In this document: positions 1 to 6,768 of the stretch, piece after piece
Layout of the letters: each line of letters starts with the position of its first letter
Numbering within the stretch: the stretch's first letter is position 1
DNA from: Streptosporangiaceae bacterium
Lineage (GTDB): Bacteria > Actinomycetota > Actinomycetes > Streptosporangiales > Streptosporangiaceae
Reading direction: 5' to 3'
DNA length: 7,543 bases
NCBI GenBank assembly: GCA_030040475.1
Contig: JASHTQ010000052.1
Coordinates: 1-7,543 of the forward strand
The notes under the pieces: generated by a model
What the model was told of the DNA's origin: nothing
What the model saw: only the letters and a program-made list of their open reading frames with translations
Databases searched by the model: none
Made by a program: the position numbers and the translations under genes

Positions 1-315
1 GCCGAGACCGGGATGGGGATAGCGGGCGTCCAGTCCATCGCCAACTGGAACTTCCCGGAGATGCGCGCCCGGCTGGCGCCCTGGCCGATCCGCGCGATCA
101 CCAGCTATCCGCAGGTCCTGGCCAGCGCGCAGGAGGCGGGGCTGGTCAGCGCGGCCGACGCCAGCCAGCTCATGCGGTTCTACGCCGACCCCCGCCGGCA
201 CTCATGGAGCGTCACCGGCGGCGCTGGGCGCCAGGGGGGCGGCGTGGTCGAGGTCGCAGCCGACGGCGGGACGGCAACGGTTCCTGGGCCGCGCACCACC
301 TCTCGTTCTGAATAA
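1..315 (+). CDS. 3' end of an unidentified gene (possibly a SAM-dependent methyltransferase)
   Basis: The plus-strand frame is open from the first base and ends at TAA 313-315, so this is the last 104 residues or so of a gene starting outside the window. An internal ATG at 13 is not a convincing start because the frame runs on upstream and no ribosome site precedes it. The first 70 residues read like real protein: an aromatic stretch (NWNF), then LAPWPIRAITSYP, an Ala-rich helix and FYADPRRHSWSVTG. The last 35 residues are Gly/Ala-rich and look unconserved. The rhythm (a helix, then 'aGLvs', then 'aDP...S.sv.g') recalls the C-terminal part of some actinobacterial class I SAM-dependent methyltransferases, but no catalytic motif is visible and the identification is weak. 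The last 114 bases overlap the convergent MutS-like gene. Confidence 0.5.
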   Translation, partial: AETGMGIAGVQSIANWNFPEMRARLAPWPIRAITSYPQVLASAQEAGLVSAADASQLMRFYADPRRHSWSVTGGAGRQGGGVVEVAADGGTATVPGPRTTSRSE

Positions 316-1842
316 ATCTGAGAAAAGCCACGTTCGGGCAGATAATTCTGCTCTGGACGCGCCGAAGACCTGGCGGTAGAGGTCCTGGCCGTGGCTGGTC
401 GGGAGGGGTTCGCCGGGGCGGAGGCGGAAGGTGCGGTGGCCGTCGGGGTGCCGCTCCGCGCGGAGGAACAGCGACGCCTGGTCGTTCCCGGCGAAGCAGC
501 CTTGTGCCAGGTCGTACAGGTGCGTGACGAACACGACCCGGATGCCCGCCTCGGTCAGCGCGCGGATGATCTGGCGGGCGATCTCGGAGCCCTCGCGCTC
601 GTTGGTCGAGGCGAACGACTCGTTGCACAGCAGCAGGCCGCCGGCCCCGATCTGGCTCGCGATCCCGCTCATCCTGGCCAGTTCCTCGTCGAGCTTCCCC
701 TGGTCCATCGCGGCGTCTTCCTCGCGCTTGAAGTGGGTGAAGATCCCGGTCGCCGTGCTCGCGGTGAACGATTCGGCCGCCACGAACATGCCCGCCTGCA
801 TCATCAGCTGGGCCAGGCCCAGGCTGCGCAGGAAGGTGGACTTGCCGCCCTGGTTCGCGCCGGTGATCATGACCAGCCGCTTGCCGTCCGCGGCCACCTC
901 GTTGCCGACCGTCCTTGTGATGTCAGGGTGCAGGGCGAGGCAAGGGTCATACAGCCCGCGGGCGGACAGGCGCTCGGTCTGCGGGGCGGCCGGGACGGGG
1001 AAGCAGGTCGGCTCGCCGCTGGCGGTCAGCTCGTCGCGGAGGTTCAGGCAGCCGAGGTAGAAGCCAAGCTCGGCGCGGAGCAGCTGGAAGAAGCTCCGGA
1101 TGTGGTCGACGGACTGGGCAAGCGCGCTGGCGGTGCCGTTCAGCCCGCGGTCGTTCAGGCCCGACAGGGTCCGCATTCCGTTCTCGTCCCGCTCCGGCAG
1201 CACGAAGGTGTACCCGGACCGGTCCCTGCGCCTGCGGTCCCGCCAGCCCTGATCGGGATGCCTGCGCAGGACGTACCCGACGCCCTTGCACCCCTCGCCC
1301 AGCCTGGCACTGATCAGCGTGCCGCGGCGGAACGCCAGCTCGTCCAGGTGGGCCTGGATCTCGGCGAGGTACTCGTCGTCTAGCTCGCTGGCCAGCATGG
1401 CGAAGAACCGGGTGAACCCCTCGGATCGCAGCCGTCCGGCGTTCGCGTCGCCGATGCTCCGCAGCCGGCGCAGCTTGTCCACGAACAGCTGCATGACTTG
1501 CCTGGCCCGGTGCAGGACGGATTCCGGCGAGTCGCGGAACAGGAAGCCGATGACCTTCTTCTCCTCGGTGAGCGCCGTCTCCGCGACCTGGTAGAGGTCC
1601 TTGACTATCTGGGGCTCGGCGATGCAGTCGGCTAGCACGTGCTGCCGGTAGACGATCTCCTCCCGGCTCGTCAGGCCCGAGTGCAGGGCCAGCCTGGCCA
1701 CGCCGGAAAGGAACTTGTCGTCGCCCGCCATGACCTGCAGCAGGACGTCGAGTTCCAGGTCCTTGGCCAGGTCCGGCTCGTTCGGCGGCAGGGCGCGCCT
1801 GGTATCGAAGTCGCGGTCGGGGTGCATGAGGAAGGCTTTCAC
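202..1842 (-). CDS. MutS-related ATPase, second gene of a pair (subunit B)
   Basis: This 546-residue protein has the lever/core and ATPase parts of MutS but no N-terminal mismatch-binding domain, connector or Smr nuclease domain. Residues 1-310 are mostly helical core; a basic run (RDRRRRDR, 201-208) lies within it. The ATPase domain shows Walker A TGANQGGKST (327-336), a conserved FTHFKREED stretch (368-376), Walker B LLLCNESFAST (403-412, with N407 in place of the usual Asp and E408 kept), and the H-loop VTHLYDLA (439-446). Family knowledge: such proteins are ABC-type ATPases that dimerise with composite ATP sites; most are annotated as mismatch-repair proteins without evidence of that role. 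The start is GTG 1842-1840, overlapping the upstream stop as GTGA and preceded by GAGAGG five bases away, so translation is probably coupled. The conserved part ends near residue 494 (QDLYRQVFG); the last 52 residues look like read-through and overlap the neighbouring convergent gene. Confidence 0.9.
   Translation of the reverse strand: MKAFLMHPDRDFDTRRALPPNEPDLAKDLELDVLLQVMAGDDKFLSGVARLALHSGLTSREEIVYRQHVLADCIAEPQIVKDLYQVAETALTEEKKVIGFLFRDSPESVLHRARQVMQLFVDKLRRLRSIGDANAGRLRSEGFTRFFAMLASELDDEYLAEIQAHLDELAFRRGTLISARLGEGCKGVGYVLRRHPDQGWRDRRRRDRSGYTFVLPERDENGMRTLSGLNDRGLNGTASALAQSVDHIRSFFQLLRAELGFYLGCLNLRDELTASGEPTCFPVPAAPQTERLSARGLYDPCLALHPDITRTVGNEVAADGKRLVMITGANQGGKSTFLRSLGLAQLMMQAGMFVAAESFTASTATGIFTHFKREEDAAMDQGKLDEELARMSGIASQIGAGGLLLCNESFASTNEREGSEIARQIIRALTEAGIRVVFVTHLYDLAQGCFAGNDQASLFLRAERHPDGHRTFRLRPGEPLPTSHGQDLYRQVFGASRAELSARTWLFSDLFRTRGGARPRNRCRPAVGCDLDHAAPLAPSAAGDAP
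338..351. repeat. Short inverted repeat in an AT-richer patch
   Basis: GCAGA (338-342) and TCTGC (347-351) flank TAAT. The surrounding 310-352 is clearly AT-richer than the rest of the window and looks like former intergenic DNA, although the MutS-like B frame reads through it. On the minus strand it is followed by a short T-run (CTTTTCTC), so it may be a weak or relict terminator of the MutS-like operon. The stem is only five pairs, so this is tentative. Confidence 0.35.
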
Positions 1843-3419
1843 GCTGTCCTCTCCCGGGCGGTCTGCTCCCGGGCGGTCTTTCCCCGGGCGGCTAGGCGCT
1901 CCCCGAGCTGGGCGTAGCCCAGGCCGTACTTGGCCGCGATCGCGGCCGCGTAAGCCAGGCCGTCGGCCGACCTCCTGACGATCTTGTATGTCCGCTCGGC
2001 CGGGTCGTCGGGGACCACCGCGCCGACCATGCTGACGCAGGCCTCGTTCAGCGACGCCAGCTCATCGACGAAGGTGACGTAGACGCCGAGCAGGCCCAGC
2101 GCGGTCATCCGGTTCAGCACCCGGTCGCCGACGAGCAGGGCATCGTGCAGCGTGGTGGAGGCGAAGCTCTCGTTCATCACCACCACGCTGCTCCCGGTCG
2201 CCTGCTCCAGCACCTCGCGGATCCTGACCAGCTCGTCCTCGAGCTTGCCGTGCAGCGTGGCCAGGTCCTCCTCGCGCTCGAAGTGGGTGAACACCCGGTC
2301 AGGCAGGAACAGGCTCGCCTGACGGGCCGGGACCGGGTAACCGAGGCTGGCCAGATAGTGCAGCTGGCCGAACGCGCGCGCGAACGTGGTCTTGCCGCCG
2401 TGGTTCGGCCCGGTGACCACGAGGACGCGTTCCTGGCCGGCCAGCCGGAAGTCGTTGCGCACGATCGCGGCGGCCCGGGGGATGAGCTTGGCGGCCAGCG
2501 CGAGATCGACCGCGTCCCGCACGCTGACCTGCTTGGACTCCGTGGACACGGCGGGGTAGCAGAAGTCCAGCCCGGCTGCCTTCATCGGCGCGATGAAATC
2601 GGCGTACGCGGCGTAGAACTGGACCTCCCGGTCGAAGACACGGATCGTGGCGTCGAGGTAGGCGGAGTGGCGGGCGCAGAAGTCGTCGAGCGCGGCGAAG
2701 ACGTCCGGGAACAGCCTGGCGACCAGCGCCAGGATGCGGGCCTCCACGTGATCCATGTCCGGCCATTCGCGGAACCCGACGCGGTAGTCCTTGGCCTCCG
2801 CGCTCGCGAACTTCGCGAACGTCTGCCGGACCTGCTCGCTGTAGTCGGCCTCGCCCTCGTACCTGGCGACCCTGACCTTGCTGCCCTTGATGGTGACGCA
2901 GTAGCGCACCGTGGCAAGCGCGCCGGTGACCTTGTCCACGTCGTCGGCCAGGCCGGTGAACGCCGCCGACTTGACATAGCCCTGCAGGTAGTCACGGAAC
3001 GAGGTGAACCCGGCCGAGCCGAGGTCGAACCCGCAGAGCGAGTCGGTCAGCGCGCCGACCGCCCGGCAGTAGATGCCTGCCGCGTCGAGGAACCAGCGTT
3101 CCTTCTGGTGCTTGTTGCGGAGCTTCTTCGCCTGGGCCAGATGCTTGCGCATTTCGCGCATCCGCGCCGCGAACTCCGCCACCGCCGCGCGGAGCGCCTC
3201 GCCCTCCAGGTCCCGCTGTATCTCTTGCCGGTACTGCACCGCCGCCACGTCGTGCAGCGGGATCCGGAAGTACGGCGCGAGGCGGTACTCGTCCCGCCCG
3301 GCCGCCACCGCGGCGAAGATCTGGTCGAGGTTAAGGTCGGCGAACACCGAGGGATCTTCGCGCTGGGGTGCCGCGGGCCGGTCGAAGAGGATACTCGAGA
3401 ACGGTCCCGCCGAGCTCAC
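1839..3419 (-). CDS. MutS-related ATPase, first gene of a pair (subunit A)
   Basis: This is a 526-residue relative of its downstream neighbour, with the same plan: a helical core including a charged coiled-coil-like helix (about residues 78-108), then a MutS-type ATPase domain. Walker A is TGPNHGGKTT (336-345), the FTHFEREED stretch is at 377-385, and Walker B is VVVMNESFAST (412-422) with Asn at 416 and Glu at 417. Where the partner has the H-loop VTH, this protein reads VTF (448-450), so the H-loop histidine is missing. No mismatch-recognition or Smr domain is present. I chose GTG 3419-3417 because GGAGG (complement of 3425-3429) lies five bases upstream; a GTG six codons earlier (3437) has no good ribosome site. 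The last residues are repetitive (TAREQTARERTA), encoded by a 15-bp tandem repeat. The stop overlaps the start of the next gene by four bases. Inference: the pair forms a heterodimer. Target and pathway are unknown. Confidence 0.88.
   Translation of the reverse strand: MSSAGPFSSILFDRPAAPQREDPSVFADLNLDQIFAAVAAGRDEYRLAPYFRIPLHDVAAVQYRQEIQRDLEGEALRAAVAEFAARMREMRKHLAQAKKLRNKHQKERWFLDAAGIYCRAVGALTDSLCGFDLGSAGFTSFRDYLQGYVKSAAFTGLADDVDKVTGALATVRYCVTIKGSKVRVARYEGEADYSEQVRQTFAKFASAEAKDYRVGFREWPDMDHVEARILALVARLFPDVFAALDDFCARHSAYLDATIRVFDREVQFYAAYADFIAPMKAAGLDFCYPAVSTESKQVSVRDAVDLALAAKLIPRAAAIVRNDFRLAGQERVLVVTGPNHGGKTTFARAFGQLHYLASLGYPVPARQASLFLPDRVFTHFEREEDLATLHGKLEDELVRIREVLEQATGSSVVVMNESFASTTLHDALLVGDRVLNRMTALGLLGVYVTFVDELASLNEACVSMVGAVVPDDPAERTYKIVRRSADGLAYAAAIAAKYGLGYAQLGERLAARGKTAREQTARERTA
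1851..1895. repeat. 15-bp tandem repeat, three copies, in the 3' end of MutS-like A
   Basis: Copies lie at 1851-1865 (CTCCCGGGCGGTCTG), 1866-1880 (one difference, final T) and 1881-1895 (diverged, TCCCCGGGCGGCTAG). The unit is five codons, so on the minus strand it encodes a repeated T-A-R-E motif and a change in copy number would keep the frame. The first copy abuts the ribosome site of the downstream MutS-like gene. Confidence 0.85.
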
Positions 3420-3470
3420 CCGCGCCTCCGCTCGCACGTAGTAGGGCAGAAGCCATCAGCCACGTCGGCA

Positions 3471-3496
3471 GTTCAGGTGAGCTTCATCACCTGGAC
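3471..3496. promoter_or_regulatory. Imperfect palindrome, candidate operator between divergent genes
   Basis: The arms GTTCAGGTGA (3471-3480) and TCACCTGGAC (3487-3496) are inverted repeats with one mismatch, separated by GCTTCA. The inner seven pairs are perfect. It lies between the MutS-like pair (minus strand) and the HTH-array gene (plus strand), upstream of the proposed plus-strand -35 box and 52 bases from the MutS-like A start. There is no T-run on either side, so an operator for a dimeric regulator fits better than a terminator; a hairpin in the MutS mRNA leader is also possible. Confidence 0.5.
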
Positions 3497-3525
3497 CGAC
3501 TGTATCGCACGGTTACGGCTCGCCC

Positions 3526-3554
3526 TTTACTGGCCAGAGCCCCTTACCTATCCT
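3526..3554 (+). promoter_or_regulatory. Possible promoter of the HTH-array gene
   Basis: A -35-like TTTACT (3526-3531) and a -10-like TATCCT (3549-3554) are separated by exactly 17 bases, in a locally AT-richer stretch. Transcription would begin near 3561, giving a leader of about 80 bases. The -35 matches the vegetative consensus at four of six positions and the -10 at the key T, A and final T. This is pattern matching only. Confidence 0.4.
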
Positions 3555-3640
3555 GAAGCTGAAAGCGGCGGAGGGGCCCGCCGTAGAGCGCGGTCATCGC
3601 CAACGGTCCCTGCCCTACGTGGGTGGGAGGCCGCACGTAC

Positions 3641-4594
3641 ATGCAGGACCGTTACTCCTATTTTGCGCGCGTGCCCGGCGACGGCCAGGCTGCGCAATGT
3701 GGCTACTGTTCTGCCGGAACCCAGGACGACACCGCGACGCCGGAGCGGCTGGCGCACCTCTACACCTGCGACGGGCTGTCGACGTACCGGATTGCCGAGC
3801 TCACCGGGCTCAGCCGGCAGCAGGTGACGCGCGCACTGCATCGGGCCGCGGTGCCGCTGCGGCCCCGCGGCTCCGGTCGTCTGCGGCCGGTCCGGCGATC
3901 CGACCCGGCGGGCCTGGCACGGCTCATGACGGAGTTGTACGAGGTCTACCGGTTCAGCTCACGGCAGGTCGGCGCGCTCACCGGCCTGCCGGAGCGGACG
4001 GTCCGTGACCGGCTCCGCCGCTACGGCGTGCAGGTCCGCAGCCGCGGCGGCTGGAACCGCGAGGATCGCCGCACGATACCGGCCCCGGTGCTGCACGACC
4101 TGTACGAGCAGCTGGGCTTGACGGCGGCGGAGATCGGCAGGCTGGTCGGGGTCTCCGCCAACACCGTGCTGCGCAGCGCGCACGCTCTCGGCGTGCCCGT
4201 GCGGACGGGCGGAGCCGTCCCGGCACCGGGCCGGGACGAGATCGAGCTGGTCAGGGCGCTGTACGCGGACGACCTCATCGCCTCGGTGCTGAGCGCGCAC
4301 GACATCAAGCAGGTCCCGCCCGGCGGGCCGATCTGGGAACGGTTCCCCCGGCCTGTCCCGCTGACCGCGCCGCTGGTGAAGGAGCTGTACTGGGCCTGCG
4401 GGGCCGGGCTGAACCACATCGAGCTGCTGACCGGGCAGCCGGCGATGACCGTCCGCGGTTTCATGCGCCGCGCGGGCATCCCGCTGCGGCACCCGGGCGG
4501 GCGCACCCCGTTCCTGCGGCGCTGGCGGATCGGGGGCTACTGCGGCGTCGCGGTCCCCGGCGCCGAGGCCGCGTCCAGCAAGGCGAGGGCATGA
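3641..4594 (+). CDS. Tandem helix-turn-helix array protein
   Basis: This 317-residue protein is built of repeated HTH-like units with the pattern LY, 13 residues, [TV]G, then a recognition helix ending in a basic 'V/I-p-l/v-R' strand. Canonical units lie at about residues 33-77 (TGLSRQQVTRAL), 91-137 (TGLPERTVRDRL), 148-191 (VGVSANTVLRSA) and 241-287 (TGQPAMTVRGFM). Between the third and fourth is a fifth, altered segment (198-234: LYADDLIASVL followed by a Gly/Pro-rich link and WERFP). The N-terminus has one CGYC motif (20-23). It is presumably a sequence-specific DNA-binding protein; no sensor, nuclease or recombinase domain is visible. The ATG at 3641 follows GGGAGG by ten bases; GTG at 3623 is an alternative start adding six residues. 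It diverges from the MutS-like pair and its 3' end overlaps the convergent GTPase gene by 58 bases. Target and role are unknown. Confidence 0.85.
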   Translation: MQDRYSYFARVPGDGQAAQCGYCSAGTQDDTATPERLAHLYTCDGLSTYRIAELTGLSRQQVTRALHRAAVPLRPRGSGRLRPVRRSDPAGLARLMTELYEVYRFSSRQVGALTGLPERTVRDRLRRYGVQVRSRGGWNREDRRTIPAPVLHDLYEQLGLTAAEIGRLVGVSANTVLRSAHALGVPVRTGGAVPAPGRDEIELVRALYADDLIASVLSAHDIKQVPPGGPIWERFPRPVPLTAPLVKELYWACGAGLNHIELLTGQPAMTVRGFMRRAGIPLRHPGGRTPFLRRWRIGGYCGVAVPGAEAASSKARA

Positions 4595-6246
4595 CGCACG
4601 GCCGCCTCTCGTTCGGTTAGTGCGCGCTCCCCGTCAGCGACCTGGGCAGCGGACGCGGCACGCAGGTCGGCGGCGGCCCGCAGCGCGGCACGGATGCGGT
4701 CGGTGCCGTCGGCATAACGCTGCTCGACCACTCGCGCCAGTGCCCGCGTCGCCTCGCTGAGCCGGTACTGCAGGTCGCCTCGCGCCCTGCCGACCTGGCT
4801 GTCGACCAGCTGGGCAGCGTCCCGGCGCAGGTGCTCCCTGGCCGTCCGCCTGCCGAACTCGCCGGGCAGCCGGCGCCGGACCGCTCCGGCCAGCAGGTCG
4901 GTCTGGCCGACGTCCGTCGCGGTGGCGTAGAAGAACCGCCGGTTTTCCGCGAGCCTCCCGCCCGGCTCGGGGACCGCGAGGTCCAGACCGAGCAACTCCG
5001 CGGCCGAGTCCCGCAGCACGTCGAGCTCGGCCTTCAGGCCCGCGGTCAGCCTCGTATCCAGCTGGGCCAGCCCCAGCTCGATGGCCTGCGCCTGGCGCTG
5101 CCGCCAGGCTTCGGCGGCCGTCACGGTGAGCGCGGCCAGCCGCTCCCGGCCCTGCCGCTCGATCTCGGCGGCGGACGCGGCGCCCAGTTCGCCGTCGAGT
5201 TGCCCGGCGATTTCGCGGCCGAGCCGCGGCCCGGCCTCGGCGGCGGCCTCGTTGAGGCGGCGGAGCAGGCCGGCCGACTCGGCGTTGACGACCGCCACGG
5301 CATCCCGGCCGTGCACGACCGCCTCATCCAAGCGGTCGCTGAACCGTGCCACCCGCGCCGCCGCGTCGCCGAAGCGCATCTCGGCCGCCCTGCGGGTCAG
5401 CGCCACCTCGTCGAGCAGGGAACTCGCGATCCGACGCGCGTGGGCGACCGCGGAGGCGCGCAGGTCAGACTCCCGCCGGGACGCCAGGTACGCGGTGAAG
5501 TCGGCCTCGAACGCGGCGAAGCCCGCGTCCTGGCGATTCAGGGCGGCGCGCGCCGACATCGGATAGACCTTGCCGTGCTGGCCGGCCGCGACGAGGACCC
5601 TGTGGGTGAAGTCGAGTGCCTCGGCCAGTTCTGCCTCGTCGAGGCGGTCGGCCTTGTTCAGCACGGCGAAGGTGGTCACCGACAGGCCGGCCACCCGGGC
5701 CAGCAGGTCCCGCTCGCTGGCCGACACCGGGGGGTCGGCGGTGAGCACGAATATCGCCGCGTCCATCGACTCAAGCGCCGCGTGCGCCGTCTGGGTATCC
5801 CATTCGAACACCGACCCGGTGCCCGGCGTGTCCACCAGCTCGACCCCGGTTGCCAGCATCGGCGCGTCCAGGTACGCGGTCACGCCGGCGATGTGGCGGC
5901 GGTTGGACGGATTTCCGCGCTCCGTGACCAGGTCGGCGAGCGCGCCCAGCGGGTGCTTCTCCTCGTGACCGTCCTGGAACACCGCCTGGACGCGCGGATC
6001 CTCGCCGTACCTGACGGTCGTGGTCACCGCCGTCAGCGGCGTCACCCCCGCGGGCAGCACCGGACGGCCGAGTAGCGCGTTGATCAGCGTGCTCTTGCCC
6101 CGCTTGGCCTCGCCGGCGACCAAGACCCGCAGCCGCGCCTCGTCCAGCCGGCCGCGAACCGTGCCGAGCTGCTCGCGGTCTCGCTCCGTGCCGAGAGCGG
6201 CCAGCTCGTCCAGGGCGGTCGCCAGCTCGTCATTGCCGTTCGGCAT
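4537..6246 (-). CDS. Dynamin-like / YjdA-type large GTPase
   Basis: This 569-residue protein has a complete N-terminal GTPase domain and a long helical stalk. Visible motifs are the P-loop GEAKRGKS (45-52), a switch I threonine in PLTAVTT (70-76, T72 or T75), DTPG (139-142), NKAD (197-200) and a G5-like SAR near 231. The stretch from about 260 to the end is Ala/Arg/Glu-rich alpha-helix, interrupted by a conserved-looking RRFFYATATDVG segment (436-447) and RRRLP (457-461) that may mark the tip or paddle. No transmembrane helix is apparent, so it is either soluble or peripherally membrane-bound. Family knowledge: bacterial dynamin-like proteins remodel or protect membranes, often as gene pairs; here no second dynamin is in the window. 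The ATG at 6246 has AGGAGG eight bases upstream. A small membrane-protein gene lies upstream on the same strand after 240 bases. The exact subfamily is not determined. Confidence 0.9.
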   Translation of the reverse strand: MPNGNDELATALDELAALGTERDREQLGTVRGRLDEARLRVLVAGEAKRGKSTLINALLGRPVLPAGVTPLTAVTTTVRYGEDPRVQAVFQDGHEEKHPLGALADLVTERGNPSNRRHIAGVTAYLDAPMLATGVELVDTPGTGSVFEWDTQTAHAALESMDAAIFVLTADPPVSASERDLLARVAGLSVTTFAVLNKADRLDEAELAEALDFTHRVLVAAGQHGKVYPMSARAALNRQDAGFAAFEADFTAYLASRRESDLRASAVAHARRIASSLLDEVALTRRAAEMRFGDAAARVARFSDRLDEAVVHGRDAVAVVNAESAGLLRRLNEAAAEAGPRLGREIAGQLDGELGAASAAEIERQGRERLAALTVTAAEAWRQRQAQAIELGLAQLDTRLTAGLKAELDVLRDSAAELLGLDLAVPEPGGRLAENRRFFYATATDVGQTDLLAGAVRRRLPGEFGRRTAREHLRRDAAQLVDSQVGRARGDLQYRLSEATRALARVVEQRYADGTDRIRAALRAAADLRAASAAQVADGERALTEREAAVRHALALLDAASAPGTATPQ

Positions 6247-6388
6247 CCGGCCGTCCTCCTACCCGCGTCACACCTGCGCCTGGTAGGGACCGTTGGCGGC
6301 GGCGCCGCTTGCAACCTTGCCCGGCCAGGTCGCCGGGCGCCGGGCGGCGAGCCCCTCCACCGCACCTCACGCCAGGATAGCTCCGCCG

Positions 6389-6442
6389 CGGCGGGGCCAG
6401 GGACCGCGGCGGGCCAGGGGGCTACGGCGGGGCCAGGGCGGG
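6389..6442. repeat. 18-bp direct repeat, three copies, upstream of the GTPase gene
   Basis: The core CGGCGGGGCCAGGG recurs at 6389, 6407 (one G shorter in the G-run) and 6425, an exact 18-base period. The copies lie in the 240-base gap between the small membrane protein gene (ends 6487) and the GTPase start (6246). A TATCCT, identical to the -10 proposed at 3549, occurs on the minus strand at 6379-6374, just downstream of the repeats in the GTPase direction, but no good -35 was found. The repeats could be binding sites for an activator or simply a GC-rich minisatellite. The remainder of this gap shows no gene. Confidence 0.7.
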
Positions 6443-6486
6443 TGTGCGGGCAGGCAGCTCCGGGGTGCTGGCGGCCATCGCCGGTC

Positions 6487-6768
6487 TTAGCTGAGGAACC
6501 GGCGGACCCAGCGCTTGCAGGACCGGTAGGCGAACCACACCGAGAGGCCGCCGACAAGGAGGCACACAATGGCGCCGGGGACGTTGTCGATCGTCAGCTC
6601 GAGCACCGCGCCGACAAGTATGATCACCGCGGCCGCCGTCCACAGGGCGGGCTTGATGAGGCTGACGACGATCTGCCAGACCGGGAGCCTGCTGACCAGG
6701 CGCTGCCGGGCAGGCGGAGTCCCGAAGGGCTGCACGGGGACGTCAGGCTCCGGCGGCATTGCGGTCAT
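6487..6768 (-). CDS. Small two-helix membrane protein, uncharacterised
   Basis: The protein is 93 residues from ATG 6768-6766: a proline-rich N-terminus (MTAMPPEPDVPVQPFG), a basic turn (ARQRLVSR), a first hydrophobic segment (about residues 32-58), a short polar loop ELTIDNVPG, a second hydrophobic segment (about 60-78), and a basic tail (YRSCKRWVRRFLS). The positive residues at both ends suggest that both termini are cytoplasmic. The ATG has GGGAG nine bases upstream. The frame stays open to a GTG at 6867, but that added stretch looks non-coding. Family not recognised. It lies 240 bases upstream of the dynamin-like GTPase on the same strand, so co-transcription is possible; a role as its membrane anchor is speculation. 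Confidence 0.65.
   Translation of the reverse strand: MTAMPPEPDVPVQPFGTPPARQRLVSRLPVWQIVVSLIKPALWTAAAVIILVGAVLELTIDNVPGAIVCLLVGGLSVWFAYRSCKRWVRRFLS

Noticed and set aside
598..640. Asn for Asp in Walker B as a sign that MutS-like B is inactive
   Set aside because: The same NESFAST motif occurs in both genes with the catalytic Glu kept, so it looks like a family trait and not decay.
391..1383. Plus-strand open frame (330 codons) opposite MutS-like B
   Set aside because: It is a shadow of the real minus-strand gene, with biased composition and no recognisable family.
3698..3709. Zinc finger in the HTH-array protein (CGYC)
   Set aside because: Only one C-x-x-C pair is present, with no second pair or histidines nearby, so there is no complete zinc site within one chain.
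2145..3827. Long plus-strand open frame (560 codons) opposite MutS-like A
   Set aside because: It is antisense to a gene with clear Walker motifs; the composition (runs of Arg, Gly, His, Val, Glu) is the usual artefact of high-GC codon bias and no domain is visible.
4831..6075. Long plus-strand open frame (414 codons) opposite the GTPase
   Set aside because: It is antisense to a complete GTPase gene with all G motifs; the translation is low-complexity Arg/Gly/Val/Gln and no ribosome site was seen.
6293..6490. Small plus-strand frame across the 18-bp repeats
   Set aside because: It encodes an Arg/Gly/Ala-rich low-complexity product, has no ribosome site, and is best explained by the GC-rich repeat.
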